64,000 nt of DNA. Origin: Buttiauxella izardii (lineage in GTDB: Bacteria > Pseudomonadota > Gammaproteobacteria > Enterobacterales > Enterobacteriaceae). Each line of letters starts with the position of its first letter. Within the stretch, counting starts at the first letter, position 1. Below the pieces are notes generated by a model. It saw only the letters and a program-made list of their open reading frames with translations, made no database searches and was not told the origin of the DNA. Where the stretch lies: the NCBI RefSeq assembly GCF_003601925.1, contig NZ_QZWH01000028.1, positions 1-64,000 of the forward strand, read 5' to 3'. Both the position numbers and the translations under genes were made by a program. Below are positions 50,658 to 60,670 of this stretch, piece by piece.

Positions 50658-51097
50658 TAGCTACAACTGCTGGAACTGTTCGATTGAGGAATTAGGCAGG
50701 AGCCTTGTCGCACAGCATTTCCGCTACGCCACATTCTCCCGCTCCGCGAAACAAATTTGTGTTCTGAAGGCAACACCTTCAGACAACATAACATTTAGTT
50801 CAAACAACTTGTTCACATAAACGAACCGCTTCACATGAACAACTTCATCACCGTTGAGTTAACCATAGACACCATTTTTAATGTTGTCAGCGGATTGCGA
50901 ATGTGATGGCTCAAATAGATACGCCTAAACTATTGTTGTACCGCTACATACTGCCTTAAAAGGCAGTGAAACGCACCGTAATTATTAATCTTAAAGACAC
51001 TCGCGAAACTTGCATAACTGCAAGAGATCACTATGTGTTTTTTGTGCCACGAAGCGACATTGCCGCGCGGCACGAATCTGATTTATTGGAACGCTAA
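50658..51097. other. Long intergenic region between rlmN and rodZ
   Basis: 440 bases without a supported gene. It must contain the rodZ-ispG promoter region. A/T-rich patches (~50770-50880 and 50930-51000) show direct echoes of TTCACATAAACGAACC/CTTCACATGAACAAC around 50812-50848. No small ORF with a good ribosome site, no strong terminator and no operator could be supported. Confidence 0.5.
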
Positions 51098-52264
51098 TCA
51101 GACTGCTTTAACATCAATAGGTTCACCTTGCATACGTTTACGCAACGTACGTTTGGTGCGGTCGATAACTTCACCAGCCAACTGACCACATGCCGCGTCA
51201 ATATCATCACCGCGTGTTTTACGCACGATGGTTGTAAAGCCATAACTCATTAATACTTTTGAGAAACGGTCAATACGGCTGTTAGAGCTACGGCCATACG
51301 GCGCGCCCGGGAACGGGTTCCATGGGATCAGGTTAATCTTACATGGCGTATCTTTCAGGCATTCTGCCAGTTGATGCGCATGGTCAGTACCATCGTTCAC
51401 GTGATCCAGCAGAACGTACTCTACGGTGACGCGGCCTTGGTTGGCATTGGATTTCTCCAGATAACGGCGAACCGCAGCCAGGAAAGTCTCGATGTTGTAC
51501 TTTTTGTTGATTGGCATGATTTCGTCGCGAATATCATCGGTCGGAGCATGCAGAGAAATGGCCAATGCCACATCAATCATGTCGCCCAATTTATCGAGAG
51601 CAGGAACCACACCAGAAGTCGAAAGCGTTACGCGGCGTTTGGAAAGACCAAAGCCGAAATCATCCAGCATGATTTCCATTGCCGGAACCACGTTGTTCAG
51701 GTTCAGCAGTGGCTCACCCATGCCCATCATCACCACGTTGGTGATCGGACGAACGCCGGTTTTCTTTTGCGCACCGATAATTTTCGCTGCACGCCAGACC
51801 TGGCCGATGATTTCAGAAACACGCAGGTTACGGTTAAAACCTTGCTGAGCGGTAGAACAGAATTTGCATTCCAGAGCACAACCCACTTGCGAAGAAACAC
51901 ACAACGTGGCGCGGTCTTCTTCCGGGATATACACGGTTTCCACCAGCTGATCGGCAATTTTGATAGCCCATTTAATGGTGCCATCAGCTGAACGCTGCTC
52001 TTCAGCCACTTCAGGTGCACGGATCTCAGCAACTTCTTTAAGTTTGTTACGCAGGACTTTGTTGATGTCGGTCATGTCGTCGAAGTCATCACTGCAATAG
52101 TGATACATCCATTTCATGACTTGATCGGCGCGGAAGGGTTTTTCGCCCATATCAGCGAAGAACTCACGCAGTTGCTGGCGGTTGAGATCCAACAGGTTAA
52201 TTTTTTCTGACTTGTTAGAAATGACTGAAACTGGTGTCTCAGGAGTGACAATTTGTTCTGACAT
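51098..52264 (-). CDS. rlmN: Dual-specificity RNA methyltransferase RlmN
   Basis: 388 residues (384 in E. coli). Radical-SAM enzyme with the CX3CX2C cluster motif in [16 protein letters not shown], the GMGEPLLN motif, and the methyl-carrying C-terminal cysteine in [12 protein letters not shown]. It methylates C2 of A2503 in 23S rRNA and of A37 in some tRNAs. It follows ndk after a terminator. Confidence 0.98.
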   Translation of the reverse strand: MSEQIVTPETPVSVISNKSEKINLLDLNRQQLREFFADMGEKPFRADQVMKWMYHYCSDDFDDMTDINKVLRNKLKEVAEIRAPEVAEEQRSADGTIKWAIKIADQLVETVYIPEEDRATLCVSSQVGCALECKFCSTAQQGFNRNLRVSEIIGQVWRAAKIIGAQKKTGVRPITNVVMMGMGEPLLNLNNVVPAMEIMLDDFGFGLSKRRVTLSTSGVVPALDKLGDMIDVALAISLHAPTDDIRDEIMPINKKYNIETFLAAVRRYLEKSNANQGRVTVEYVLLDHVNDGTDHAHQLAECLKDTPCKINLIPWNPFPGAPYGRSSNSRIDRFSKVLMSYGFTTIVRKTRGDDIDAACGQLAGEVIDRTKRTLRKRMQGEPIDVKAV

Positions 52265-52310
52265 AATTTCTTCCGGCCTCGTTGTTACACGTTACGGCCC
52301 CAGGTGGGTT

Positions 52311-52350
52311 AAAAAAAGATACGCCCCGGAGAGCAGGCTCGTCCGGGGCG
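52311..52350 (-). terminator. Intrinsic terminator of ndk
   Basis: Stem CGCCCCGGA/TCCGGGGCG with an 11-base loop (52322-52350). The minus strand then reads TATCTTTTTTT. It lies between the ndk stop and the rlmN start, so rlmN probably has its own promoter or relies on readthrough. Confidence 0.88.
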
Positions 52351-52441
52351 CAGCATTGTACAAATTCTATGGCACAGATGCCATGACTGAAAGCGAAGTA
52401 CCGATAAATAAATGTAACGGTCGCTTAACAGAAAGAATTTA

Positions 52442-52873
52442 TTAACGTGTACGCGGGCACACTTCGCCTTCAGCGAAGAAGTACGCGATTTCACGGGTAG
52501 CTGATTCTATAGAATCGGAACCGTGAGTACCGTTTTCGGTGAAGCTGTCAGCGTAATCTGCACGCAGAGTTCCAGCCAGTGCGTTAGCTGGGTTGGTTGC
52601 ACCCAGAATGTCACGGTGACGCTGAACGGCATTTTCGCCTTCCAGAACGCTAACCATGATTGGGCCGGAGGTCATGAAAGCAACCAGGCCGTCGAAGAAA
52701 GGTTTGCCTTCGTGCTCAGCATAGAAACCCTGAGCCTGCTCGGAAGTCAGGTGCAGCATTTTTGCGCCAACAATCTTAAACCCTGCGGATTCAAAACGAG
52801 CATAAATGTTACCAATAACGTTTTTTGCCACCGCGTTTGGTTTGATGATGGAAAAAGTACGTTCAATAGCCAT
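52442..52873 (-). CDS. ndk: Nucleoside diphosphate kinase Ndk
   Basis: 143 residues, the E. coli length. The phosphohistidine lies in [10 protein letters not shown] (His117 by alignment), with FSIIKPNAV at the start and [15 protein letters not shown] for nucleotide binding. It transfers gamma-phosphates among NTPs and dNTPs. A single-gene unit: it has its own upstream gap to pbpC and a terminator downstream. Confidence 0.98.
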   Translation of the reverse strand: MAIERTFSIIKPNAVAKNVIGNIYARFESAGFKIVGAKMLHLTSEQAQGFYAEHEGKPFFDGLVAFMTSGPIMVSVLEGENAVQRHRDILGATNPANALAGTLRADYADSFTENGTHGSDSIESATREIAYFFAEGEVCPRTR

Positions 52874-53047
52874 GATTACCTCTGTCTGTTCTGTTTGCCC
52901 GGTCCCTGGTGGGATAACCGGTTATGATTTGGCGCCGATTATAATGAGCAACTCTTGCATTGCATATGGATGCAGGTAACATTTTTTTAAAATAAGATGA
53001 ATGTCGGCAACATAATAATGCAAACGTCTAAAAATTAGACTATCGCT

Positions 53048-55369
53048 CTACTGCAATGTGAAATGAGCTGCCGCAATTTGCCCTGCCTCATCGAGCACCA
53101 GAATCTGATACGCCCCCGGTTTATCAAGACTGAGCGCGATTCCGTTACTACTGTCCCCCACTGGCTCGCCGTTCAAAAACCACCAGCGATTTCCTTGGCC
53201 ACCCTGAGCACTCAGGCGAAGCGCTAAGCTCAGTTCGCCGGGAAGACGCTTCAAAATAGCGCCCTCACGAACGCCTAACAACAATAAAGGCGTAACTTCA
53301 TCTTTCTGTATGGGTGGACATTGCTCTGACACCGGAGGTAAACGCGCGGCTCTTCTTTCACTTGCAGGCAACCATGGCTCGAGCGGTAACGGCCACAATG
53401 AAAGGGTTTGTTGCGTCGCGCCCGGGCAATCAGCCGCCACCTGCTTGCCATGTTCGTCTAACCAGACGACTTTCCTTGCTCCCTGCACGCCCTCCTGACC
53501 CGGCGCTTCAAGCGTCGGTGGCTGGCTGTTATCCAACAACCAACTCGTTAATCTACGTCGGCAATTGCTGTCTCCGTCAGTCAGATTTTGCCCACCCGGC
53601 CAGCAAATTTGCCCTTCAGAAACAGCCGCCGGGCGAGGGTCAACCGGCAGACGCGCTTGTTGTACGGCTGAACTGGCTTGCAGCAAATTGTTCACCTGGT
53701 TTAGCAGCGGAATGGCGCTGCCCGTTCCGAACTGCCCGGCAACCGGAGTGCTGTCCGGGCGACCAGTCCAGATGCCAATCAGATAACGAGGGGCCACACC
53801 AACAGCCCACGCATCGCGGTAGCCATAACTGGTGCCGGTTTTCCAGGCTAAAGGCACGACTGCGGGCAAGGTCGCATCCGATTGTGGTTGTGCTTCACCC
53901 GCCAGAATTCGACGGATAATCCAGGCCGCTCCGGCTGACATTAATGGGCGTTCGATGAGCGGCTGTTCAGGCTGCAAGCGCAGTTGAGCTGCACGACCAT
54001 GACGAGCAAAGGCGCTATACGCTGCAACAATCTGGTCAAGTCGCGCCCCTCCTCCGCCAAGAATTAACGAAAGATTCGGTTCGCTTCCAGCAGGAAAACG
54101 CAGATCAAGACCGACATTTCGCAATTGCGCGGCAAAACGCTTTGGGCCATACGCCTCAAGAACCTGAACCGCCGGGAGATTAAGTGAACGAACCAACGCT
54201 TCACTCATACTCACCGGGCCATGAAAGCCAGTGTCGAAATTCCCAGGGCGATAATCGCCAAAACGCCGGGGGACATCCTGTAACAAGGATGTGGCATGAA
54301 TCAGCCCATCATCCAGCGCCATGCCATAGACAAACGGCTTCAGCACCGAGCCTGGTGAGCGAATCGCCGTCACCATATCAACATGCCCGAAGCGGCTTTG
54401 ATCGTTGATATCGACTGAACCCACCCAACCGCGAACGTCCATGGTGGTGTGGTCAACAACCAGTATCGCCAATGATGAACGCGGCGGAAGTCGGGCTTTC
54501 CAGTTCAAGGCCAGCTCTTCGAGTTGGCGCTGTAACGACGCATCCAGCGTTGTGGTTATTTTCTGTGCCTTGCTGCGGTTCACCAGATAACGCGAGAGTA
54601 ACGGCGCTAACTGCGGTATCTGGCGTGAGGCGAGCCAGACCGGTTCTTCCAGAGATTCTTTTACCTGCTGCGGTTCCCAGACGGCTTGTTCCGCCATTCG
54701 CATAAGCACTTTATTACGCGCCGCTTGCGCACGCTCAGGCCAACGATCCGGACGCAAACGGCTAGGTGCCTGCGGGAGCACCGCTAATAAGGCAGCTTCT
54801 GCATAACTTAACTGTTGCGGGGATTTTCCGAGATAAACCCAACTGGCGGCCCCGACGCCCTGTAACGTGCCGCCAAAAGGGGCTCGATTGAGATAAAGCG
54901 TGAGGATTTGTTCTTTTGAGAGATACCACTCAAGTTGCAACGCTCGCCACACCTGGCGAACCTTGCCACCAAATGTACGCGGATGAGGATCGAGCAAACG
55001 AGCCACTTGCATCGTCAAAGTGCTGCCACCCGAAATCACTCTGCCACTGATAAGATCCTGCCAGGCCGCACGAATAATCGACAGCGGGTTGATCCCCGGA
55101 TGATCCCAAAACCAACGATCTTCATAGTTGATCAGGGCTTCCAGATAGCGCGGAGAAACATCTTTGAGAGTAACCGGATAACGCCAGATGCCATTCTCAT
55201 CTGCAAAGCGCCATAACGGCGTGCCATCAGCGGCGACGACGACTCGCGCTGGGTTCGCCTGAGATAGCGGAAGCGGCCAAAGCCGGTCCGCCAACCAAAC
55301 ACCCAGCAAGAAAATAAGTGGCAGCACCAGCCACAAATAGCGGTGCCGCCAACGTAAAGGCTTTCGCAC
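53048..55369 (-). CDS. pbpC: Penicillin-binding protein 1C, PbpC
   Basis: 773 residues (770 in E. coli). One N-terminal membrane helix (YLWLVLPLIFLLGVWLAD). A GT51 glycosyltransferase (~60-230; YEDRWFWDHPGI with the catalytic Glu, GGSTLTMQVARLL) and a transpeptidase with SxxK in SPGSVLKPF and KTGTSYGYRDAWAVG follow, then the PBP1C-specific C-terminal domain (~685-773). Its cell-wall role is secondary to PBP1A/1B. It starts 13 bases after the alpha-2-macroglobulin gene ends, the usual pairing. Confidence 0.97.
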   Translation of the reverse strand: MRKPLRWRHRYLWLVLPLIFLLGVWLADRLWPLPLSQANPARVVVAADGTPLWRFADENGIWRYPVTLKDVSPRYLEALINYEDRWFWDHPGINPLSIIRAAWQDLISGRVISGGSTLTMQVARLLDPHPRTFGGKVRQVWRALQLEWYLSKEQILTLYLNRAPFGGTLQGVGAASWVYLGKSPQQLSYAEAALLAVLPQAPSRLRPDRWPERAQAARNKVLMRMAEQAVWEPQQVKESLEEPVWLASRQIPQLAPLLSRYLVNRSKAQKITTTLDASLQRQLEELALNWKARLPPRSSLAILVVDHTTMDVRGWVGSVDINDQSRFGHVDMVTAIRSPGSVLKPFVYGMALDDGLIHATSLLQDVPRRFGDYRPGNFDTGFHGPVSMSEALVRSLNLPAVQVLEAYGPKRFAAQLRNVGLDLRFPAGSEPNLSLILGGGGARLDQIVAAYSAFARHGRAAQLRLQPEQPLIERPLMSAGAAWIIRRILAGEAQPQSDATLPAVVPLAWKTGTSYGYRDAWAVGVAPRYLIGIWTGRPDSTPVAGQFGTGSAIPLLNQVNNLLQASSAVQQARLPVDPRPAAVSEGQICWPGGQNLTDGDSNCRRRLTSWLLDNSQPPTLEAPGQEGVQGARKVVWLDEHGKQVAADCPGATQQTLSLWPLPLEPWLPASERRAARLPPVSEQCPPIQKDEVTPLLLLGVREGAILKRLPGELSLALRLSAQGGQGNRWWFLNGEPVGDSSNGIALSLDKPGAYQILVLDEAGQIAAAHFTLQ

Positions 55370-55382
55370 TTGCTTCAGCCTG

Positions 55383-58300
55383 TTATGGATGGATAGTCAG
55401 CATGCCTGTGCTGGCTCCCGTTGCCCGCCATTGCGGTACATACATCGACTCAACCTGCGATACTGGCACCGAATAAGTTCCAGGTGTCACAGCGCGAGCC
55501 AGATAAACCAGCGTTGCATGCTGACTTTCGTTCAGCGGCAATGCAGCCACAAAGCGGTCGTCACGGAATTCCATATGCTGAATATCCGCTTGCTGCATTT
55601 GGTTCAGTAATCCCTGAACCTGACTATCACTGTCGTTCAGACTTGCGCTGCTATCAGAAAGATTCTGGTTTTCCAGTTCCAGCCCGGCAGGCAACAAATC
55701 CACTACCAGCGCATCCGGCACATTTTTATCTGCCCACACGTCCAGCCAAACCATCACCAACTCACCACTTTTCAGTTGCGACAACGATTTGCTGTTGCCT
55801 TTTGCATCGAGGAAATGGCGCTCAATGTGCAACACATTGCTATACGGTGCCGGAGCCTGCTGCGGATAACCCACACTGTCTAAACGAAGGTAAAGATTAC
55901 CTGTACCCGTATTGCTTACCTGCAACCCTGCCAGTTCTTCAGCACTCAAATTACGAGTGACGGATTGTGTCCCCGCCAGCGGTTCAGCGTCGAATGACAC
56001 CTGGGATTGCCAGTCACCTTTCGCCGTTTGCCAATTACGACCCGCCAGGAACAACGCGTTACTTTCCTGAGTGGAAAGCCAGCGTTGGCTGTAAGCGAGA
56101 TTTGAAAGCTCCATCAGCAATTGATTCTGCTGCTGCGGCAGCAATTTATTCTCTTCCAGCAGACTCAGCTCCATGGCTTTATCGCGCAATTCGCTGCCGT
56201 AGTCAGCCATCCAGATACGCTCGTCGCTGCGATTGGTTTTCAAACCTAAATTGATAGCCTTATCGCCACGCGGCGCATCCCCCATCAATTTCAACGCAAC
56301 TCCAAGCTGCACTAACGGCAAACCAGCACGCGCACTGTTATGACGTGACCAAAGTTCACGCAACGCACCTAAAGGAGCTTTTTGCTGGCGCGCAAGCACT
56401 TGCCCGGCATAAGCCTGAACCGCAAATTTACTGGCGGCGGCATCATCGCTGTAACGCAGCGAAATCAGCCCCGAATCCTGAAGGTAACGCAGCAGGCGCT
56501 GGTTGGCTTTGTTCAGAGAGTCGGTATTGACGCTGTAACCTTGCTCACTCGCACGCACCAGGAAATCAGTAACGTAAGCCGTTAACCAGTATTCCTCCGG
56601 CCCTTCTTTATCCCACAGGCCAAAACTGCCGTCGTCGCGCTGCATATCCAGCAGACGTGAAATGCCCAGGTCGATTGCCGCACGGCGTTGTTCATCCGTG
56701 GTTCCTTTGATTCCCAAAGACGCTAACTGCGCCTGGTTGGTGTAAAGCGATGGGAACAGTCCGCTGGTTGTTTGTTCGAGGCAACCATACGGATAGGCTT
56801 TAAGTTCACGGATATAACGAGCCAGGTTGAGTGGCGGGCGGCCACTGAGCAGCACTTGCCCTTCAAGCGTGGCCGGTGCCAATCCAGAAATATGTTGCGG
56901 TGGGATATTCCACACTTCACCAGGAGCAAGCACTGTACCGCTGTTGATATTTTGTGCCGGGAACGGAGGACGTACGCCTAATTTCCATTGCTTCTGAATC
57001 GCCGGTAGCGTTTCACCAGGCAGGCTCAGGCCGCTGATTTGCGCATTTAATTGTCCATCACCAAAACCATCCAGCCCACGGACTGAAACAAACAGCGTTT
57101 TACGCGCCCCCGGTGCAAGTTGCACTGATTGCGATGGCGCAGAATCCAGTGCAATCAGGCCACTGGCATTGAGGTTAATATTCAGCGTTTGCGGTTTATC
57201 AGTCAGGTTCGTGAGATCCATCGCCACTCGGCTGGTATCTCCGCTTGCCATAAAGCGCGGGGCTGCGAGCTCGGTAACCAGCGGTGCGGCAACGACCACT
57301 TTGCTTTCGCTGTCACCAAAACGGTCATCGGTCCAGGCTTGCGCCATCACGCGCAGCTCACCATTGAAATCACCAATCGGCAGCGAGATCGTCCCTTCGC
57401 CTTTATCGTTAAGTTGTACCGGTTGAGCCTGCTGAGCAATGATTGTGACGTGGTTAACAGGCTTTTTGCCCCCACGGCTGAGTTCATCACCTTCGTCGCC
57501 GTCACCACCAAAGCGTAGCGCGGCTAAACGCCCTTCTCCTTCAATCACCTGGCCGTAGATATCATATAAATCCGCGCCGTAGCGTTTACGGCCAAAGAAG
57601 GCTTCCCACGGATCCGGTGTTTTGTAGTCGGTAATGTTCAGCACGCCGCTATCAACAGCCGAAACCAGCACGTTAATTTGCTTCGGCATTTCGCCGTTAA
57701 TTGGCTGGGTTTTAACTTTCACCGTCAGGTTTTGGTTCGGACGCATTTTCGCTGGCGCTTCGACTGCCAGCGTCAGGCGACGGCTTTCATCCCCCAAAGG
57801 CAGATGCAAAATCCCAACCGCACGTTTCGGTGTTGCGGCACGGCTTTTATCACCGGGACGAATCACCAGGGTGCTCAAATACAAGTCGTGGCGCTGCCAG
57901 CTTTTATCCACCGGGATAGCAATATCCAGGCCTTTTTCTGGCACATCGATTTCCTTCCACCACAGCGGGCCATCGCTGGATTCCACCATCGCGTAGCCTT
58001 TACCTGCTGCCGGAGCAGAGATATGCAGATTGATGGTGTCACCTGCTTTGTAGCTCGGTTTATCAATTTTCAGCGTGACGCGATCCGGGCGCACCGCACC
58101 TTCGCCGTCACTGTTATCCTGCCAGCTGTAACCCGCCCAGAAACGAACACTGCTGACAATGTCGGAATCCGTGTCGCGCACTTCCAGGCGGTAAGAACCC
58201 CACTCGACAGGGAAAGCAACTTTGCCCGTTTCACCTGCTGCAAGATCGAGTTTCTGCTCAGCTTCAACCAAATCTTTTTGATCATATTGCGACTGCCAGC

Positions 58301-60347
58301 CCTGGCCTTCTTCCCAGCTCCAGAAGTAATCACGACGCTCGCGAATCAGGCGCACATCCAGGCCAGAAACCGCCAGTTTTTCCCCTTTCGCATTGGTATA
58401 AACAATGTCAAAACCAGCGCTGGTGTCTTCATCGACAATCGGCTGGGTTCGGGTGCTGTCAGTGCGGTAATCGTAGACTTCTTTGCTGGCAAATTGAGGA
58501 CGAATACCCGGCAGCGCTTCGGCAGGCCAGATGGCTTGTTCAGCGCGACGCGTCACCGGGCGGCCGCCTGACTCCAGCAAACTCGCTTGCAATACCAGAC
58601 GCAATGGCGAATGAACGTCATCCCATTGGCTATCGGTACTAACCGTTGTTTTACCTTGTTCATCAAGCTGGAGTTGAACCTCATCCAGATTACGGGTGAG
58701 GTTTTCTTCGTTGATGTCACCAAACTGGAATCCAGGCAGTGCAGCAACCGCTTCACGCAGTGGGCGCAGGAACAACTGACCTTGCAGGTTATTCCCGGCA
58801 GCAGGCGCGCCATATAGATAACGCCCGGTAATCTGGAAGCTCACAGATTCGTCAGGGCTTATTGGTTGTTTACTGTTGGTGATGTTGAGCGCCATGCGCT
58901 CCGGCATAAAGTCTTCGACTTTAAATGACCAGATGCGTGGCTGGTTATCGCCCGTATTCACACGCACTTGCCAGTTACCGGTTTGCACATCCTGGTTCAA
59001 TGGATAGTTAAACTGATACAGGCCGTTTTCCGGCTGCCAGACTTGCGTTCTCGCGACCTGGCCGTCGGGTTTGACCACTTCCAGTTTTACCGGTTGCGCA
59101 GGTAAGGGTTTTCCGTCGCCATCACGTAGCAGCGCATTCAGCAACATGGTTTCACCAGGGCGATATAAATCTCGTGGGCCAAACATAAAGAACTGTTTGC
59201 TGAAACCAGCTTCACCGGCAATGTTAAATTCAGCCAAATCCAGTGCCGGGCGGCTCAAATCGAGCATCGTGGTTTGCTCAGCGGTACGCGCCAGCAATAA
59301 CGTGCCTTTGTCAGATTTTTCAAGCGTGGCGTGACCATCACCGTCGCTCTTAGCCTCTGCCAGCGTTTGCCCTTTCTCATTGAGCAGCGTGATTTCAACG
59401 CTGGATTGCGCAGCCCCATTTTCCAGGCTTTGTGTAAACACGTCTAAACGGTCGTGATAACGGTGCGCCGAGATCCCAATATCACTTAAGGTGAACAGCG
59501 TTGCCGCGTTGCTATAACTGTAATGCCCCGCCTGATTCATGATTGCGATATAAACACCCGGCTGTTGCAGCGGCTTAATTTCGCCTAGCGGTAGCAGCAG
59601 TTTTTCGCGGGTATTGCGAGCAGGGTTGAGATCAAATCGCCCGGTGTAAACCAGGTCTGCGAGCTTGAGTAAATTGTCTGATTCCCAGTTAGATACCGAG
59701 TTTCTGTATTGCCACTGGCTGATAAAAGAAGCGAGGGATTCACTTTTGATACGGTAGAAATTGACGTCGATTTTATCAACGTTAAGCGCCATCACCGGCA
59801 AACCCGCGATTACCTTAGTAGGTAATAATGATCCACGGCTGGCGAAGCCCACGCTCGGCTGGATATCACGCGTTGAGATTTTCTTCTCAAAGTTGCTGTC
59901 GAAGGTCGCTTTATTTAACGCCAGCAGCCCGCTATCAACAGTCAGTATTAATTCACGTTTAGGCTCAAGATGGCGTAAACGTAACTCTTTGAGGGAGTCA
60001 GAAAGCTCCCACGCACCGTCGACTTTGCCACTGGTTTTATCCACCAGATGCGCGACGCGTGAGAAATCCTGGTTGGGATCTAATGGAATAGAGAATGTAA
60101 GAACCAGCGTGCTTGCGCCATCAAGTTGTACTTCTGACGCATCCAGCAATTTCAACGGTTTTCCCGCTGAATCCCTGGCTAACTTTTCGAGTTGTGAAGC
60201 ATCAGGTTTTGTTGCTTTTTCAACATGTTGTTGGGTCGCGGCATCACTTTTCGCCACCGACTGAGGTTTATCATTATTATCGCACCCTGAAAGTGCCAAT
60301 GCTGCCAACAGCGTTGCTGCCAGCGCACCCAGACGTCTTATTCTCAT
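55383..60347 (-). CDS. yfhM: Bacterial alpha-2-macroglobulin lipoprotein YfhM
   Basis: 1654 residues (1653 in E. coli). Lipoprotein signal peptide with lipobox ALSGCD, Cys22 lipidated, followed by Asp-Asn, a residue pattern often linked to inner-membrane retention. Many MG-type beta-domains precede the thioester motif YGCLEQTTSG, whose Cys-Leu-Glu-Gln forms the reactive bond used to trap proteases; an alpha-helical thioester domain follows. It is thought to protect the periplasm from host or rival proteases. PbpC, which could repair wall damage, follows 13 bases downstream, so the two form an operon. Confidence 0.97.
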   Translation of the reverse strand: MRIRRLGALAATLLAALALSGCDNNDKPQSVAKSDAATQQHVEKATKPDASQLEKLARDSAGKPLKLLDASEVQLDGASTLVLTFSIPLDPNQDFSRVAHLVDKTSGKVDGAWELSDSLKELRLRHLEPKRELILTVDSGLLALNKATFDSNFEKKISTRDIQPSVGFASRGSLLPTKVIAGLPVMALNVDKIDVNFYRIKSESLASFISQWQYRNSVSNWESDNLLKLADLVYTGRFDLNPARNTREKLLLPLGEIKPLQQPGVYIAIMNQAGHYSYSNAATLFTLSDIGISAHRYHDRLDVFTQSLENGAAQSSVEITLLNEKGQTLAEAKSDGDGHATLEKSDKGTLLLARTAEQTTMLDLSRPALDLAEFNIAGEAGFSKQFFMFGPRDLYRPGETMLLNALLRDGDGKPLPAQPVKLEVVKPDGQVARTQVWQPENGLYQFNYPLNQDVQTGNWQVRVNTGDNQPRIWSFKVEDFMPERMALNITNSKQPISPDESVSFQITGRYLYGAPAAGNNLQGQLFLRPLREAVAALPGFQFGDINEENLTRNLDEVQLQLDEQGKTTVSTDSQWDDVHSPLRLVLQASLLESGGRPVTRRAEQAIWPAEALPGIRPQFASKEVYDYRTDSTRTQPIVDEDTSAGFDIVYTNAKGEKLAVSGLDVRLIRERRDYFWSWEEGQGWQSQYDQKDLVEAEQKLDLAAGETGKVAFPVEWGSYRLEVRDTDSDIVSSVRFWAGYSWQDNSDGEGAVRPDRVTLKIDKPSYKAGDTINLHISAPAAGKGYAMVESSDGPLWWKEIDVPEKGLDIAIPVDKSWQRHDLYLSTLVIRPGDKSRAATPKRAVGILHLPLGDESRRLTLAVEAPAKMRPNQNLTVKVKTQPINGEMPKQINVLVSAVDSGVLNITDYKTPDPWEAFFGRKRYGADLYDIYGQVIEGEGRLAALRFGGDGDEGDELSRGGKKPVNHVTIIAQQAQPVQLNDKGEGTISLPIGDFNGELRVMAQAWTDDRFGDSESKVVVAAPLVTELAAPRFMASGDTSRVAMDLTNLTDKPQTLNINLNASGLIALDSAPSQSVQLAPGARKTLFVSVRGLDGFGDGQLNAQISGLSLPGETLPAIQKQWKLGVRPPFPAQNINSGTVLAPGEVWNIPPQHISGLAPATLEGQVLLSGRPPLNLARYIRELKAYPYGCLEQTTSGLFPSLYTNQAQLASLGIKGTTDEQRRAAIDLGISRLLDMQRDDGSFGLWDKEGPEEYWLTAYVTDFLVRASEQGYSVNTDSLNKANQRLLRYLQDSGLISLRYSDDAAASKFAVQAYAGQVLARQQKAPLGALRELWSRHNSARAGLPLVQLGVALKLMGDAPRGDKAINLGLKTNRSDERIWMADYGSELRDKAMELSLLEENKLLPQQQNQLLMELSNLAYSQRWLSTQESNALFLAGRNWQTAKGDWQSQVSFDAEPLAGTQSVTRNLSAEELAGLQVSNTGTGNLYLRLDSVGYPQQAPAPYSNVLHIERHFLDAKGNSKSLSQLKSGELVMVWLDVWADKNVPDALVVDLLPAGLELENQNLSDSSASLNDSDSQVQGLLNQMQQADIQHMEFRDDRFVAALPLNESQHATLVYLARAVTPGTYSVPVSQVESMYVPQWRATGASTGMLTIHP

Positions 60348-60670
60348 GTTTTATCCCTGGCCAATATGGCCCATTAACCCATCCAGTATTACTTGTATTA
60401 TGCGGGTACATTAAAAAAACGAAAGTATGACGATTCTGCATTGCGCGATTCCTCGCAAAGAGGAAGTTTATTTGTGCAAGGGTTTCAGCGTGTCAAATGT
60501 CGCAAAGTGGAAGCCCGATCACAGCCTGAAAGGTTACATGTTACCTTGTGAGTCATTTGTTTTTAAAACAATAAGATAGATGGATTAGCAGTCAATATTC
60601 TTGCTACATTTTGTGCTGAGTCGCTGCCTCAACGCGGTGTTTAGCCAAAGTGATAATAAGAGACTGCTAA
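60348..60670. other. Divergent promoter region of yfhM and the alpha-glucoside PTS gene
   Basis: 323 bases between divergent genes. One weak CRP-like site (TGTGCAAGGGTTTCAG, 60473-60488; 7 of 10 core positions) and an imperfect palindrome AGGTTACATGTTACCT (about 60530-60545) are visible and could serve the PTS operon. No regulator gene and no strong promoter hexamers could be assigned. Confidence 0.4.

Noticed and set aside
57678-58571. 297-residue plus-strand ORF opposite yfhM
   Set aside because: Antisense shadow within the large alpha-2-macroglobulin gene; composition rich in His/Arg/Phe, no motif or start signal.
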